From positions 1 to 48,232 of IMG/VR virus record IMGVR_UViG_3300031251_000035: a stretch of 48,232 bases of DNA; one strand, given 5' to 3'. This document shows positions 25,129 to 33,404 of this stretch, piece after piece. The notes beneath the pieces are model-generated. The model was not told where the DNA came from, ran no database searches, and saw only the letters and a list, made by a program, of their open reading frames with translations. The DNA comes from a virus. The position numbers and the translations under genes are program-made. Within the stretch, counting starts at the first letter, position 1, and every line of letters begins with the position of its first letter.

Positions 25129-28100
25129 TGGCCGGGCCGGACAAATACGATAGCTTCATGGACCGCATGGGCGGGGATGAGGCGCAGGCGAATGTGGCGG
25201 CTGCGCAGGGAGTTGCGCCTGAGGCTGCGGTGCGGGCTTTCAAGTCCGCCCCCACCACTGGCGTAGAGCCCACCGTTGGCATGACCGACCCGGCGTTCGG
25301 GGATGGGCTGGCGGAGATGCGGAGGGACCGCACGGTGCTCGATGCGAGCCCCTCGGTGAGAAGCTTCGCCGCCGCTTCCCCCGCGCATGTGGCCGCGTCC
25401 AAGGGGGATTGGGGCGTGCTGGCTCACCTCGGGGACCTCGCCTCCGCGTACTCCAACAACTTCTCCGATGTGCGGCAGGCGTGGGGGGCGGTGACGAAGG
25501 AGTACCAGCGGCAGACCGCGCCGGAGTATCGCCCTGCGGTGTTGGGGCTGGACACCATCAAGCTTGGGGGGAAGGTGTACGATGCGGCCCTCGCGGCTGC
25601 GGCGGACACGAATCCGATGCTGCGGGCGTTGCTCCAAGCGCCGGCCAAGGGGGCCGAGGCGTTCGTGGGGGTTGTGGGTCCTGCGCCGGGTAAGACGCCG
25701 GAGGAGTCCACCGCTGCGGTGCTAGGGGCCTTTAACACCGCGTTGCTGGCGGCGGCTCCGGGGAGGCTCAGGGCCTTCGGCGGCCGTCCCCCACCTATCA
25801 ACGAGGGCACGTTCGGCACACAGGCGCGGATCGCCGGGCCGGGAGAGGTCATTCACGACGCGACCTTTGAGCCCCTTCACCCCCCTGGTGTGAGGCCCAC
25901 GGACAATGCGGTGTACGCCACGGCAGCCGAGGTGGACGCGGCACATGTGGCGCAGATGGAGGAGGCGGTGGCCGGAAGTGCGACGCACAGCCGCCTCCCT
26001 GCGTTGATGGAGGAGTACCTCAACGGGCACACCGATGCGGGGAATGCGACGGTGTACGTCAACGCTGAGACGGTGGCGAGGCTGAGGGGTGAGGGGCATG
26101 AGGTGCTCCCGCAGGTGGATGTGGACAGCGCGCTGGCAAGCGGGGCCGATGTGCCCGTGCCGCTGGGGACGTACCTCGCCTCCGTGAGCGGCCAGCCCTA
26201 CGCTGAGGAACTCCGCAACGCCACCCGCTTCCGTGAGGAGGGGGTGAGTGTTGACGCGGCGAAGGAACTCCCTGCTGCGACTGAGGCCGCAGCGCCAAGG
26301 GAGGTCACACCCCCCGAGGACATCCCCCCTGAACAGCACGCTGAGGTCCGCACCATTGCTGCGAAGGTAGACGCCACGGTTGAGCAGGTGTTCAAGGAAA
26401 ACGCGCTGGACCGCCTGTTCACCGACTCGAAGGCGGCGGGCCTGCCGAAGGGGTTGTTTGAGCGGTATGGGGCGCGGGTTGAGGAGGCCCGAGGGGCGCT
26501 CGCCGACCGGCTGCTGGAGCGCACCTACACCCAACTACGGAGGGAGCGCACGCCGGAGTGGAAGGATGCGGTGGCCCGGCACCGGGAGGGCATCGCACAG
26601 AGCGTGGAGGCCAATCGGGCGCTGAACGCACGAGCCGCCTTGCAGTACAGTGAGGGTCCGAGGGGCGAGCCGTTGGAGCCCCTCAAGCTTGACCGCGCGA
26701 GTGTGGTGGCGGCGTATGGGCAGTCCACCGCCGACACCCTCCCCACCCGCATGTTCGGCTCCGGGGGAGTGGACGCGGATGCGGCGGGGGAGTTGCTTGG
26801 GTACGCCTCGGGGGACGAGTTGCTGAATGACATGCTCTCCCTTGAGGCCCAACGCATTGAGGGCGGACACGCCAACGGCAAAGCCCATGTCAAGGCCATG
26901 ATTGACGAGGCCGCGCAGGCCGCAGCGAGGACGGAGTTGGGGTATGACGTAAGCCCCGAGGGGTTGCTTGCGGCGGCCCGCGAGGCGGTGGTCTTGCCCG
27001 AGGTGGAGGACCTTCTCGTTGAGGACCTCCGCGTCCTGGGCGAAACCGTGGGCCTGCCGCTGGACAAGGCGGCGGTGGAGTACGCAGCCAAGCAGGGGTT
27101 CGATGCCCTCCCCATGAGGCAGGCCCTCAATGTGAGGGAGTTCGAGCGCACGATGAAACGGCTTGGGGAGGGGGGGGAGAAGGCGTTGTTGGATGACAAC
27201 CCCCTCCGCGCCTGGGACCTAAAGCAGAAGCAACTCCTCAACTGGTACCAACTCAAGTCCGCCCACTTCCTCGTCAAACGCTACGCCGCGACGGATAAGA
27301 AGTTCCGGGGGCTGGCAAAGCGCAAGGCCATTGCGAAGCTGGCCCAACCCTTCCTCGACCAAATCCACTCCATCCTCCCCGGCCTGGGCTATGCGACCCG
27401 GAGGGATGCGGGGGAGCTTGCGCAGGCGTTGGACCTGCCCCTGCCGGAGTTCGTGGCCTACGTCACCGCCGCCGAGCCCTCCTTCCCCGCCATCCCCACT
27501 CCACTTGAGGGGGACCTCAAGGGCATGAGGGTGGATGAGTTCTATAAGGTGCGGGAGTTTGTGTACGCCCTCGACACCTATGGGAGGGAGGTGAAGAGTG
27601 TGCTCACGCGGGAGGGGCGGGCCTCTCACGAGGAGAAGGTGGAGGCGCTGATCGCCCACAGCCCTCCGCTTAAGGCCCCGATCCCTGTACGCCTTGGGGG
27701 CCGCAAGACCTGGGTGGAGAAGCTCGCCGCGCGGGGCAAGGCCTTCGACGCCTCCCACCGCAAGATCGCGGATATTGGGGAGTTCTTCGACCAGGGCGCG
27801 CTGGGGGTGATGAACGAGGTGGTGGAAACCCCGATGGAGGAGGGGGCCAATACGGAGGGGCGGCTGCGGCATGATACGTACAAGGCTGTGGATGATGCGT
27901 ACTGGCGGATTCCCTCGGCGGTGCGGAACTCCTACGGGCGGGTGATTGCGGAACACCCGTTCAGCCTGCCAGATGGGACGACCATCGAGGTCCGGCGGGG
28001 AGATGTGCCCGCCATCGCGCTGTACGCGGGGACGGAGAGCGGGCTGGCGAAGCTCTCGGGGGGCTATGGCACCATCCCCCCTGAGGTGTTGGCCTTCCTC

Positions 28101-29789
28101 GACGCTCACCTTACCGAGGCGGAGGTCGAGTTCGTCCAAACCGTGTGGGATAAGTTCGAGGAACTAAGCACGCCGGTGAGTGAGGTGCTGAGGGCCATGA
28201 CCGGGACGGGGCTGGAAAGGGAGCCTGCGCGAGCTTGGGTGACGCCCTTTGGCACCAAGCGCGGGGGGTACTGGCCGGTGAAGTATGACAAGGCCCTCGA
28301 TAGGGAGGCGGCACTCCGCGAGACCGAGAGGGCCGTGGAGATTGGCCCCAACTCCATCAGCCAGCTTTGGGCCGACATTGCGCCCAGTCGAGGGTTCAGC
28401 ATCTCCCGTACGGGGTACGAGGGGCCGGTGCTTATTCGCCTCAGCGAGGTGACGCGAGCGTTCGACAACCACATCAAGTACGCGGCCTATGCCCGCCCCG
28501 TTGCGAGTGTGCGCCGTTTCATCAACGATCCCCGCGTGCGGCAGCTTATCACCACGCGGATGGGGGAGGAGTATTACAACCAGTACGCTCCGTGGTTGGA
28601 CAGTGTAGTGTTGGACTATGTGGCTTCGGATAAGGGTGTCGCGGCCCTTGAAGCCTTTGCCAACGCCAGCCGCCGCAACATGACCGTGGCGGCGCTAGGA
28701 TTCAGCTACACCACCGGCATCGCCCAGGCCGCAGGCATCCTCAACTCCATTGGCGTGGTGGGGGACAATGTGGCGGACGGGACGGCGCGGATGGCGTGGG
28801 GGATTGCGAGGTTTACCCGGCTCGCCCTCAGCAACCAGCTTGAGGCCGCCATCTTCTCGAAGTCGGAGTTCATGCGTCAGCGCCATGGGCAAGTGGAGCC
28901 CAACATGGCTGAGGCGATGGAGGCCACGCAGGACTTCGGGGCGGCGGGAGGGGATGTGGCACACAGGATGTTGCAGCTTCGGCACGCCTCACTGGCCTTC
29001 ATCGGGTGGGCGGAGTTCGCTACGGCCTCAGGCCCCACGTGGGTTGCGGCTGAGGCGAAGGCCTTGGGGCAACTTGGCCTCAGCCCCCAGGAGGCGGTGG
29101 CCTACGCGGATCGCGCGGTACGCAAGAGCCAGGGTTCCGGCCGGAAGGTGGACCTCGCAGCCGTCCAACGCGGCAGCGGGTTCCAAAAATGGTTCTACAT
29201 GTTCAACACCTTCTTCTCCGCGCAGTACCAACGGACGGTTGAACTCGGGCGGGCCGCTAAAGCCGGGGACTACGGCAAGGCCTTCGCCCTTTTCGCCACC
29301 GCATTCGTGGCCGCGCCTCTTGCACAGCAGTTCATCTCCCACAACGGCCCGAAGGACTGGGAGCCGGAGACGTTGGTGAAGTGGGCCACACAGGCGGTGG
29401 GGTTCAACCTTATGCGGCCGGTGTTCCTGCTGGGGAACTTCACCTCGACGTTGGACCGCAACCTCGCGGTGCGGAATGGGAGATGGGAGCAGAAGTCCCA
29501 TGACCTCGACTGGTCAGCCGACCCCACCACGCGGTCGGCCGAGGCACTGTGGGGGTTGGGGACTGTGGCCTCCAACGCTGCGGAGGGCAAGCCCACCAAG
29601 GGCGCGGTGCGGAAGGTGGCCTTGGGCGTGGGCATTCCCTTCGGCGTGCCGGGGGCCGCGCAGATAGGGCGGAGCGGTCAATACCTCGCGGACCTGCTGG
29701 ACGGGACGGAGAGCTTTGAGTCCAACCCCCTCGGCATTGTCGCAGGGCCGAAGCCGCAGGAGCGGCGTAGAGGGAGAGACGCACGGTGA
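25128..29789 (+). CDS. Large internal virion (ejection) protein, T7 gp16-like, 1553 aa
   Basis: This is the largest ejection protein, expected to be injected ahead of the DNA and to form the inner-membrane part of the channel. It is mostly helical. The C-terminal ~400 residues resemble the conserved end of giant podophage virion proteins, with hydrophobic helices such as NMTVAALGFSYTTGIAQAAG and KWFYMFNTFFSAQYQR, and FALFATAFVAAPLAQQFI. No transglycosylase motif like that of T7 gp16 was found at its N-terminus. The murein-active domain is instead in the preceding protein. The start ATG at 25128 overlaps the upstream stop. Confidence 0.8.
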   Translation: MAGPDKYDSFMDRMGGDEAQANVAAAQGVAPEAAVRAFKSAPTTGVEPTVGMTDPAFGDGLAEMRRDRTVLDASPSVRSFAAASPAHVAASKGDWGVLAHLGDLASAYSNNFSDVRQAWGAVTKEYQRQTAPEYRPAVLGLDTIKLGGKVYDAALAAAADTNPMLRALLQAPAKGAEAFVGVVGPAPGKTPEESTAAVLGAFNTALLAAAPGRLRAFGGRPPPINEGTFGTQARIAGPGEVIHDATFEPLHPPGVRPTDNAVYATAAEVDAAHVAQMEEAVAGSATHSRLPALMEEYLNGHTDAGNATVYVNAETVARLRGEGHEVLPQVDVDSALASGADVPVPLGTYLASVSGQPYAEELRNATRFREEGVSVDAAKELPAATEAAAPREVTPPEDIPPEQHAEVRTIAAKVDATVEQVFKENALDRLFTDSKAAGLPKGLFERYGARVEEARGALADRLLERTYTQLRRERTPEWKDAVARHREGIAQSVEANRALNARAALQYSEGPRGEPLEPLKLDRASVVAAYGQSTADTLPTRMFGSGGVDADAAGELLGYASGDELLNDMLSLEAQRIEGGHANGKAHVKAMIDEAAQAAARTELGYDVSPEGLLAAAREAVVLPEVEDLLVEDLRVLGETVGLPLDKAAVEYAAKQGFDALPMRQALNVREFERTMKRLGEGGEKALLDDNPLRAWDLKQKQLLNWYQLKSAHFLVKRYAATDKKFRGLAKRKAIAKLAQPFLDQIHSILPGLGYATRRDAGELAQALDLPLPEFVAYVTAAEPSFPAIPTPLEGDLKGMRVDEFYKVREFVYALDTYGREVKSVLTREGRASHEEKVEALIAHSPPLKAPIPVRLGGRKTWVEKLAARGKAFDASHRKIADIGEFFDQGALGVMNEVVETPMEEGANTEGRLRHDTYKAVDDAYWRIPSAVRNSYGRVIAEHPFSLPDGTTIEVRRGDVPAIALYAGTESGLAKLSGGYGTIPPEVLAFLDAHLTEAEVEFVQTVWDKFEELSTPVSEVLRAMTGTGLEREPARAWVTPFGTKRGGYWPVKYDKALDREAALRETERAVEIGPNSISQLWADIAPSRGFSISRTGYEGPVLIRLSEVTRAFDNHIKYAAYARPVASVRRFINDPRVRQLITTRMGEEYYNQYAPWLDSVVLDYVASDKGVAALEAFANASRRNMTVAALGFSYTTGIAQAAGILNSIGVVGDNVADGTARMAWGIARFTRLALSNQLEAAIFSKSEFMRQRHGQVEPNMAEAMEATQDFGAAGGDVAHRMLQLRHASLAFIGWAEFATASGPTWVAAEAKALGQLGLSPQEAVAYADRAVRKSQGSGRKVDLAAVQRGSGFQKWFYMFNTFFSAQYQRTVELGRAAKAGDYGKAFALFATAFVAAPLAQQFISHNGPKDWEPETLVKWATQAVGFNLMRPVFLLGNFTSTLDRNLAVRNGRWEQKSHDLDWSADPTTRSAEALWGLGTVASNAAEGKPTKGAVRKVALGVGIPFGVPGAAQIGRSGQYLADLLDGTESFESNPLGIVAGPKPQERRRGRDAR

Positions 29790-29794
29790 AAGGA

Positions 29795-30313
29795 TTAGGT
29801 CAAATATTTCCAACGTTGTCCCTTTACAATACGACTCATTTGTGGGGGAGAAATCCCAAACTCTTCGCACATGCGTCGTTGCGTTCCACGCGGTCCTTCG
29901 GCAACCCGTTTGCGAATTTCAAGAACTTGAGCTTCTGTCAGTTTTGCTGTGATGCTTTTCTCTCCGTCTTGCATAGTTCCATGTCGCCGCATGTCTTGTT
30001 GGTTTTCAATGTGCGTCGCCCATCGCAGATTGGATACATGATTGTTAGAGGGGTTGCCATCATTATGCGCGACATCGTAGGAATAGTGCGGGGGCGGAGG
30101 AAGAAAGGCGAAAGCAACTAGACGGTGGGCCAAAAAACGACAAGGATGGCCTGTGGAGTTTCGCAAGATATAGGCTTTGTACCCTTTGGGAGTTACGGAC
30201 CCTGTTAGAATTTTACGAAACGTCGAACGAGAACTGCGAACATCTCCGCGCTCGTTGATTTCGTATTGAGGAAATCCGGCGATTAAGCGCCATTCAGAAA
30301 GGGGCTGTGTCAT
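29795..30313 (-). CDS. HNH homing endonuclease with NUMOD4 domain, 172 aa
   Basis: Residues about 7-27 (EWRLIAGFPQYEINERGDVR) are a NUMOD4-type DNA-binding motif. An HNH core follows: AHRLVAFAF with H63, then AHNDGNPSNNHVSNLRWAT at 82-100 carrying H83 and N91. The C-terminal part (about 122-170) looks like a helix-turn-helix specificity region. It is on the strand opposite to the late operon and clearly less GC-rich than its surroundings, a sign of recent transfer. The ATG at 30311-30313 interlocks with the plus-strand ATG of the endolysin (CATG). A frame extension to 30451 merely antiparallels the endolysin gene. Confidence 0.9.
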   Translation of the reverse strand: MTQPLSEWRLIAGFPQYEINERGDVRSSRSTFRKILTGSVTPKGYKAYILRNSTGHPCRFLAHRLVAFAFLPPPPHYSYDVAHNDGNPSNNHVSNLRWATHIENQQDMRRHGTMQDGEKSITAKLTEAQVLEIRKRVAEGPRGTQRRMCEEFGISPPQMSRIVKGQRWKYLT

Positions 30314-31016
30314 GGCTAAGAAGTTACCTCGGGGAATTGCAAATTGCAACCCCGGAAATATTGATCGAAACAGTATAAAATGGCAGGGCATGGCCGCCGA
30401 CCAGTCCCAAGATTCTCGTTTTGTAGTCTTCACCTCCCCGGAGTATGGCATCCGGGCGTTGGGGAAGTTGCTGCTGACTTATCAGTCCAAATACCGCCTG
30501 CGGACGGTGAGGGGGATTATTAACCGTTGGGCTCCTCCGGGGGAGAATGACACCGGGGCGTATGTGGAGGCGGTGGCAAAGGCGGTGGGGGTTGATCCCA
30601 ACGCCACCATCGACCTCGACACCATGGCGGTGATGTTGCCGATGGTGAAGGCGATTATCGCGCATGAGAATGGGAAGCAGCCCTACGCGGACGCGGTACT
30701 GGTGGCAGGGTTGAGGATGGCGGGGGTTGCGGATGCGCCGTTGGAGGTGCCCCCGGCCTTGCCCCCTAAGCCCCTGGTGAAGCAGACCTCATTCGTTACC
30801 AAGGTCGCGGCGGGGGCGCTCGCCACAGGAGCCACCTGCTCTCAATACGTCCCCCAGGTGAAAGGCTTTGCGGACTCCCTCGCCCCCTATGCGGGCGTGC
30901 CGGTGTTCGAGCGGCTGGTGACGGTGCTGATGACGGCGGCGGGGACGCTGTTGGTGGTCAGCACGGTGAGTTCCTATCTCAAGCAACGGGCGGAGGCGAA
31001 ACGTGTTGGGGTTTAA
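30312..31016 (+). CDS. Endolysin-like protein with C-terminal membrane segments, 234 aa
   Basis: The opening RGIANCNPGNI, then SRFVVFTSPEYGIRAL, then IINRWAPPGENDTGAYV, is the signature of a phage muramidase-like family sometimes called structural protein P5. Members are lysozyme-superfamily cell-wall enzymes used in lysis or found in virions. Residues about 161-176 and 199-223 are hydrophobic, so the enzyme appears joined to one or two membrane segments, as in anchored or SAR-like lysins. It is followed by spanins, which supports a lysis role. The ribosome-binding site AAAGGGG lies inside the antisense HNH gene. The first ~40 codons share the low GC of that gene. Confidence 0.75.
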   Translation: MAKKLPRGIANCNPGNIDRNSIKWQGMAADQSQDSRFVVFTSPEYGIRALGKLLLTYQSKYRLRTVRGIINRWAPPGENDTGAYVEAVAKAVGVDPNATIDLDTMAVMLPMVKAIIAHENGKQPYADAVLVAGLRMAGVADAPLEVPPALPPKPLVKQTSFVTKVAAGALATGATCSQYVPQVKGFADSLAPYAGVPVFERLVTVLMTAAGTLLVVSTVSSYLKQRAEAKRVGV

Positions 31017-31362
31017 GTGGACGACTGTGGTGGCGTGGGGAGTGGGGGCGGTGATTGCGGGACTCGCGGTGTGGTGGGTGTTGCAGCCGCTGTTCGCTGC
31101 CCGTGCAGGTCGCCATGCGGTGGAGAAGGTTCAGGCGGCGGTTGCCACCGTAAAGGTGGCCGAAAGCGCGAAGGTGAAGGAGAAGGATGATGCGGCGGGT
31201 GTTAAGGTTGAGGTGCGGCGGGAGCGCGTGCGGGTGGGGAGTGGGGCCGTTGAGCGTGCTCCTGATCCTGACATCGCTTGGCGTCAGCTCCTGTGCGGGG
31301 ATGAACTCTACGCGGGAAGTGCGGACTGCGGCGGGAGTGGGGGTGCAAGCGGGAAGCATTGA
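31003..31362 (+). CDS. i-spanin (Rz-like), 119 aa, GTG start
   Basis: This inner-membrane spanin subunit is needed to disrupt the outer membrane in the last lysis step. A single N-terminal transmembrane helix (about residues 8-27) is followed by an Ala/Lys/Val/Glu-rich coiled-coil periplasmic region (about 33-75), then a Cys-containing tail. The o-spanin is embedded out of frame in its 3' half, the classic Rz/Rz1 arrangement. It overlaps the endolysin end by 14 bases. Confidence 0.75.
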   Translation: MLGFKWTTVVAWGVGAVIAGLAVWWVLQPLFAARAGRHAVEKVQAAVATVKVAESAKVKEKDDAAGVKVEVRRERVRVGSGAVERAPDPDIAWRQLLCGDELYAGSADCGGSGGASGKH

Positions 31363-31588
31363 GGTTCCAGCGCAGGCGAGAGTGGGGTGCAAGGGCGCAC
31401 CGCTCCCCCCACCCCACCCCACTATCGCGGACTACCGCACGTTCGGGGCGTTGCAAACGGGGGAGCTTGGGGTGTGTGAGGCCCGGCGGGCCTTGGCGGT
31501 GGAGACTATGGACTTGCACAACAAGGCCAATGCGGAATTGGCGAAGAAGGTTTTGCCCCGACCTTGGTGGAGGTTTTGGGGACAATAG
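31187..31588 (+). CDS. o-spanin (Rz1-like lipoprotein), 133 aa
   Basis: It is an outer-membrane lipoprotein partner of the i-spanin. The N-terminus has basic residues, a hydrophobic stretch (PLSVLLILTSLGV) and a lipobox VSSC with the modified Cys at residue 36. A Pro-rich motif (APLPPPHP) occurs in the mature part, as in many Rz1 proteins. It starts within the i-spanin gene, with GGAGAAGG directly upstream, and extends past its end. At 133 residues it is longer than classic Rz1. It is the last late gene before the terminator. Confidence 0.75.
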   Translation: MMRRVLRLRCGGSACGWGVGPLSVLLILTSLGVSSCAGMNSTREVRTAAGVGVQAGSIEVPAQARVGCKGAPLPPPHPTIADYRTFGALQTGELGVCEARRALAVETMDLHNKANAELAKKVLPRPWWRFWGQ

Positions 31589-31611
31589 ACCCTAGTGGTT
31601 ATCCTGGCCCA

Positions 31612-32091
31612 CTAGCGCAACTCGCCCTCGGAGGAATCAGCCATTCCCTCCGAGGGCGCTTTTTGTCCGGTGCGGAGGGCGAGAGCGCGGGCCACAACGG
31701 GGTCAAACTCCGCGAGGCGGATCATGGCGAGGGAGGGTGGGGCGCTGGAGGCGAAGAGGTGGCGCACACCGACACGGAGGGCACGTTGGGCGGAGCCCCG
31801 GCGTTCAGTGCGGGTGATGCCCTCACGATGGCGGAAGCCCACCACACTGCTGCGGGAGGTGGAGAAGTGGGCCATCAGCTCCGCGTCGGATTTACCAGAG
31901 GCGATGAGGGTGAGGGCCTCGACGCGTTTGTCGGTCCAGAAGGTTTTGCGTGCGATGTCGGGGATGCCTCGAAGGCGGTAGAAGACCCAGCTCTCACTCA
32001 CGCCTAGGCGCTCCGCAGTGAGGCGATAGGAGCCTGTTGCTTCGTAGACCTCAAGCACGCGTTCGAGGGGGATGTTGACTTTAGTGCCCAT
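31612..32091 (-). CDS. GcrA-like tandem helix-turn-helix regulator, 159 aa
   Basis: Two DNA-binding segments are visible: a helix-turn-helix at about residues 8-42 (SYRLTAERLGVSESWVFYRL), and a GcrA-type segment at 51-92 beginning FWTDKRVEALTLIASGKSD and containing SSVVGFRHREGI. GcrA is an alphaproteobacterial cell-cycle regulator that works with sigma70 at promoters carrying GANTC methylation. The phage protein may mimic or redirect it. It is the last gene of the leftward arm and shares a base with the upstream stop (TAATG). Its 3' end encodes the arms of the late terminator. Confidence 0.7.
   Translation of the reverse strand: MGTKVNIPLERVLEVYEATGSYRLTAERLGVSESWVFYRLRGIPDIARKTFWTDKRVEALTLIASGKSDAELMAHFSTSRSSVVGFRHREGITRTERRGSAQRALRVGVRHLFASSAPPSLAMIRLAEFDPVVARALALRTGQKAPSEGMADSSEGELR
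31623..31664 (+). terminator. Late-operon Rho-independent terminator
   Basis: The 12-bp arms cgccctcggagg (31623-31634) and cctccgagggcg (31647-31658) pair perfectly around a 12-base loop. A T5 tract at 31660-31664 follows. It ends the late rightward transcript after the o-spanin gene and lies inside the 3' end of the convergent GcrA-like gene. Confidence 0.85.
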
Positions 32092-33404
32092 TAAAGCACT
32101 CCTCGATTGGTGATGCGGTCGTTGCCGTGAGGGCCGGGGACGTAGTAGGCGTTGGGGCCGGGCTCGGTGCCGGCGACGCGGGAGATGTACCCCGCTGCTT
32201 CCGCCACTGCGATGATGTTGGGGATGGTGTGGGAGGCGATCTTGGGGGCGAGGAAGGCGTAGAGGAGGCCAGCGGGAATGGGCTTGCGGTTGGAGCGGAG
32301 GTGGGCGTTGAACATCCAGTTTTTAAGTTCCTCGTGGATTTGGCCGTCTGCGTGGGAAACCATGTCTTTGAAGATTTCGGGCATGTCGGCCTCGGCGGAG
32401 AGGAGCCAGGAGTGGGCGAGGTGGAAGTCCTCCGGCCCGACCACCATGCGTTCGTCACTCAGCGCCGCGACCATGCAGAGCTTGGCGAGGTGCATCCACC
32501 GCCGGGTGACGTAGTGGGTGAGGCGGTTGTGGAGGGGGGCGTCGGCGTCGCCGGAGGTGCGGAAGGCTTGGAGGAGGGCTTGGGCCTGGGGCAGCCACAT
32601 CAGGGGGCCTTTGAATTCCCCTACCCGCCTCAATCCACACTCAAGCTCGTCCCTCACTTTCTCCTCCACATCAACCTCCTCGAACATGTTGAGGGGGATG
32701 ATCTTGTCGGCGCTGTACACCATGATCACGCGGGCCATGAAGCCCGAGGACCACATCTCCTCGGCGATGGTGTTGCCGAGGTTTTGGGTTGCGGTGCCGA
32801 TGACGAAGGAGATGCCGGGGTTGTTGATGACGACAGACTTGTCGCCTTGGCCGCGCTTTTGTTCCTCGTTCACTGGGGGGCAATCAAACAAATCCGTGAG
32901 GAGGCCTGCTAGGGCGTCGTCGTACTTGGACATGAAGTTGGAGAGTTCGGCGATGTGGAGGGCGAGGAAGGAGTAGTCGAAGGGGCGCTCGTTGTGCATG
33001 ACGCCTTTGGTGGATTTGGCCAGCGCATCGAGCAGCCCCTGCTTGGTGATGTCATTCGGGGCGATGGTTACGGCCCCACTCTTGCGGAGGATTTCGCCCA
33101 TGGGGTTGAGGGCCACGGTCTTGCCCACGCCGGGGGGTCCGACGAGGAAGACGAAGAGGTTGGGATGCAGGCGGAGCTTGCCGAACTGGGTCCACACGCG
33201 GCGTTCCGCCGCAGCCCCCACGCCATGAATTGCGGCCCATTGGCGGAAGACCTTGGGCGTGGGGAGTTCGGCGCTGTAGCGGAGGTAGAGGTCTACGAGG
33301 CTAGAACCTCCGGGGGATGGGGCGTCGGAGCCAGTCGGCGGGTTTGGCAGTGGCCCCTTGAACCCGCTTGCGTTCGTCACTTCCGCCCCACTTTCGTAAT
33401 CCAT
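32091..33404 (-). CDS. Helicase-like replication ATPase, 437 aa
   Basis: A P-loop GPPGVGKT lies at residues 89-96, preceded by a conserved-looking stretch (VFRQWAAIHGVGAAAERRVW and PNLFVFLVGP). This pattern belongs to a phage ATPase group related to DUF3987/YfjI-type helicase-primase accessory proteins. It lies directly downstream of the DNA polymerase, so it is probably the replicative helicase or loader. No primase motifs are seen. The start must lie upstream of the Walker A region. The nearest suitable ATG (33404) is inside the polymerase gene, giving a 104-base overlap. A start at 33422 is also possible. Confidence 0.7.
   Translation of the reverse strand: MDYESGAEVTNASGFKGPLPNPPTGSDAPSPGGSSLVDLYLRYSAELPTPKVFRQWAAIHGVGAAAERRVWTQFGKLRLHPNLFVFLVGPPGVGKTVALNPMGEILRKSGAVTIAPNDITKQGLLDALAKSTKGVMHNERPFDYSFLALHIAELSNFMSKYDDALAGLLTDLFDCPPVNEEQKRGQGDKSVVINNPGISFVIGTATQNLGNTIAEEMWSSGFMARVIMVYSADKIIPLNMFEEVDVEEKVRDELECGLRRVGEFKGPLMWLPQAQALLQAFRTSGDADAPLHNRLTHYVTRRWMHLAKLCMVAALSDERMVVGPEDFHLAHSWLLSAEADMPEIFKDMVSHADGQIHEELKNWMFNAHLRSNRKPIPAGLLYAFLAPKIASHTIPNIIAVAEAAGYISRVAGTEPGPNAYYVPGPHGNDRITNRGVL

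Noticed and set aside
32091-33404. Primase-helicase assignment for the ATPase
   Set aside because: A Walker A region is clear, but no TOPRIM or zinc-binding primase motif could be found, so only a helicase-like ATPase is claimed.
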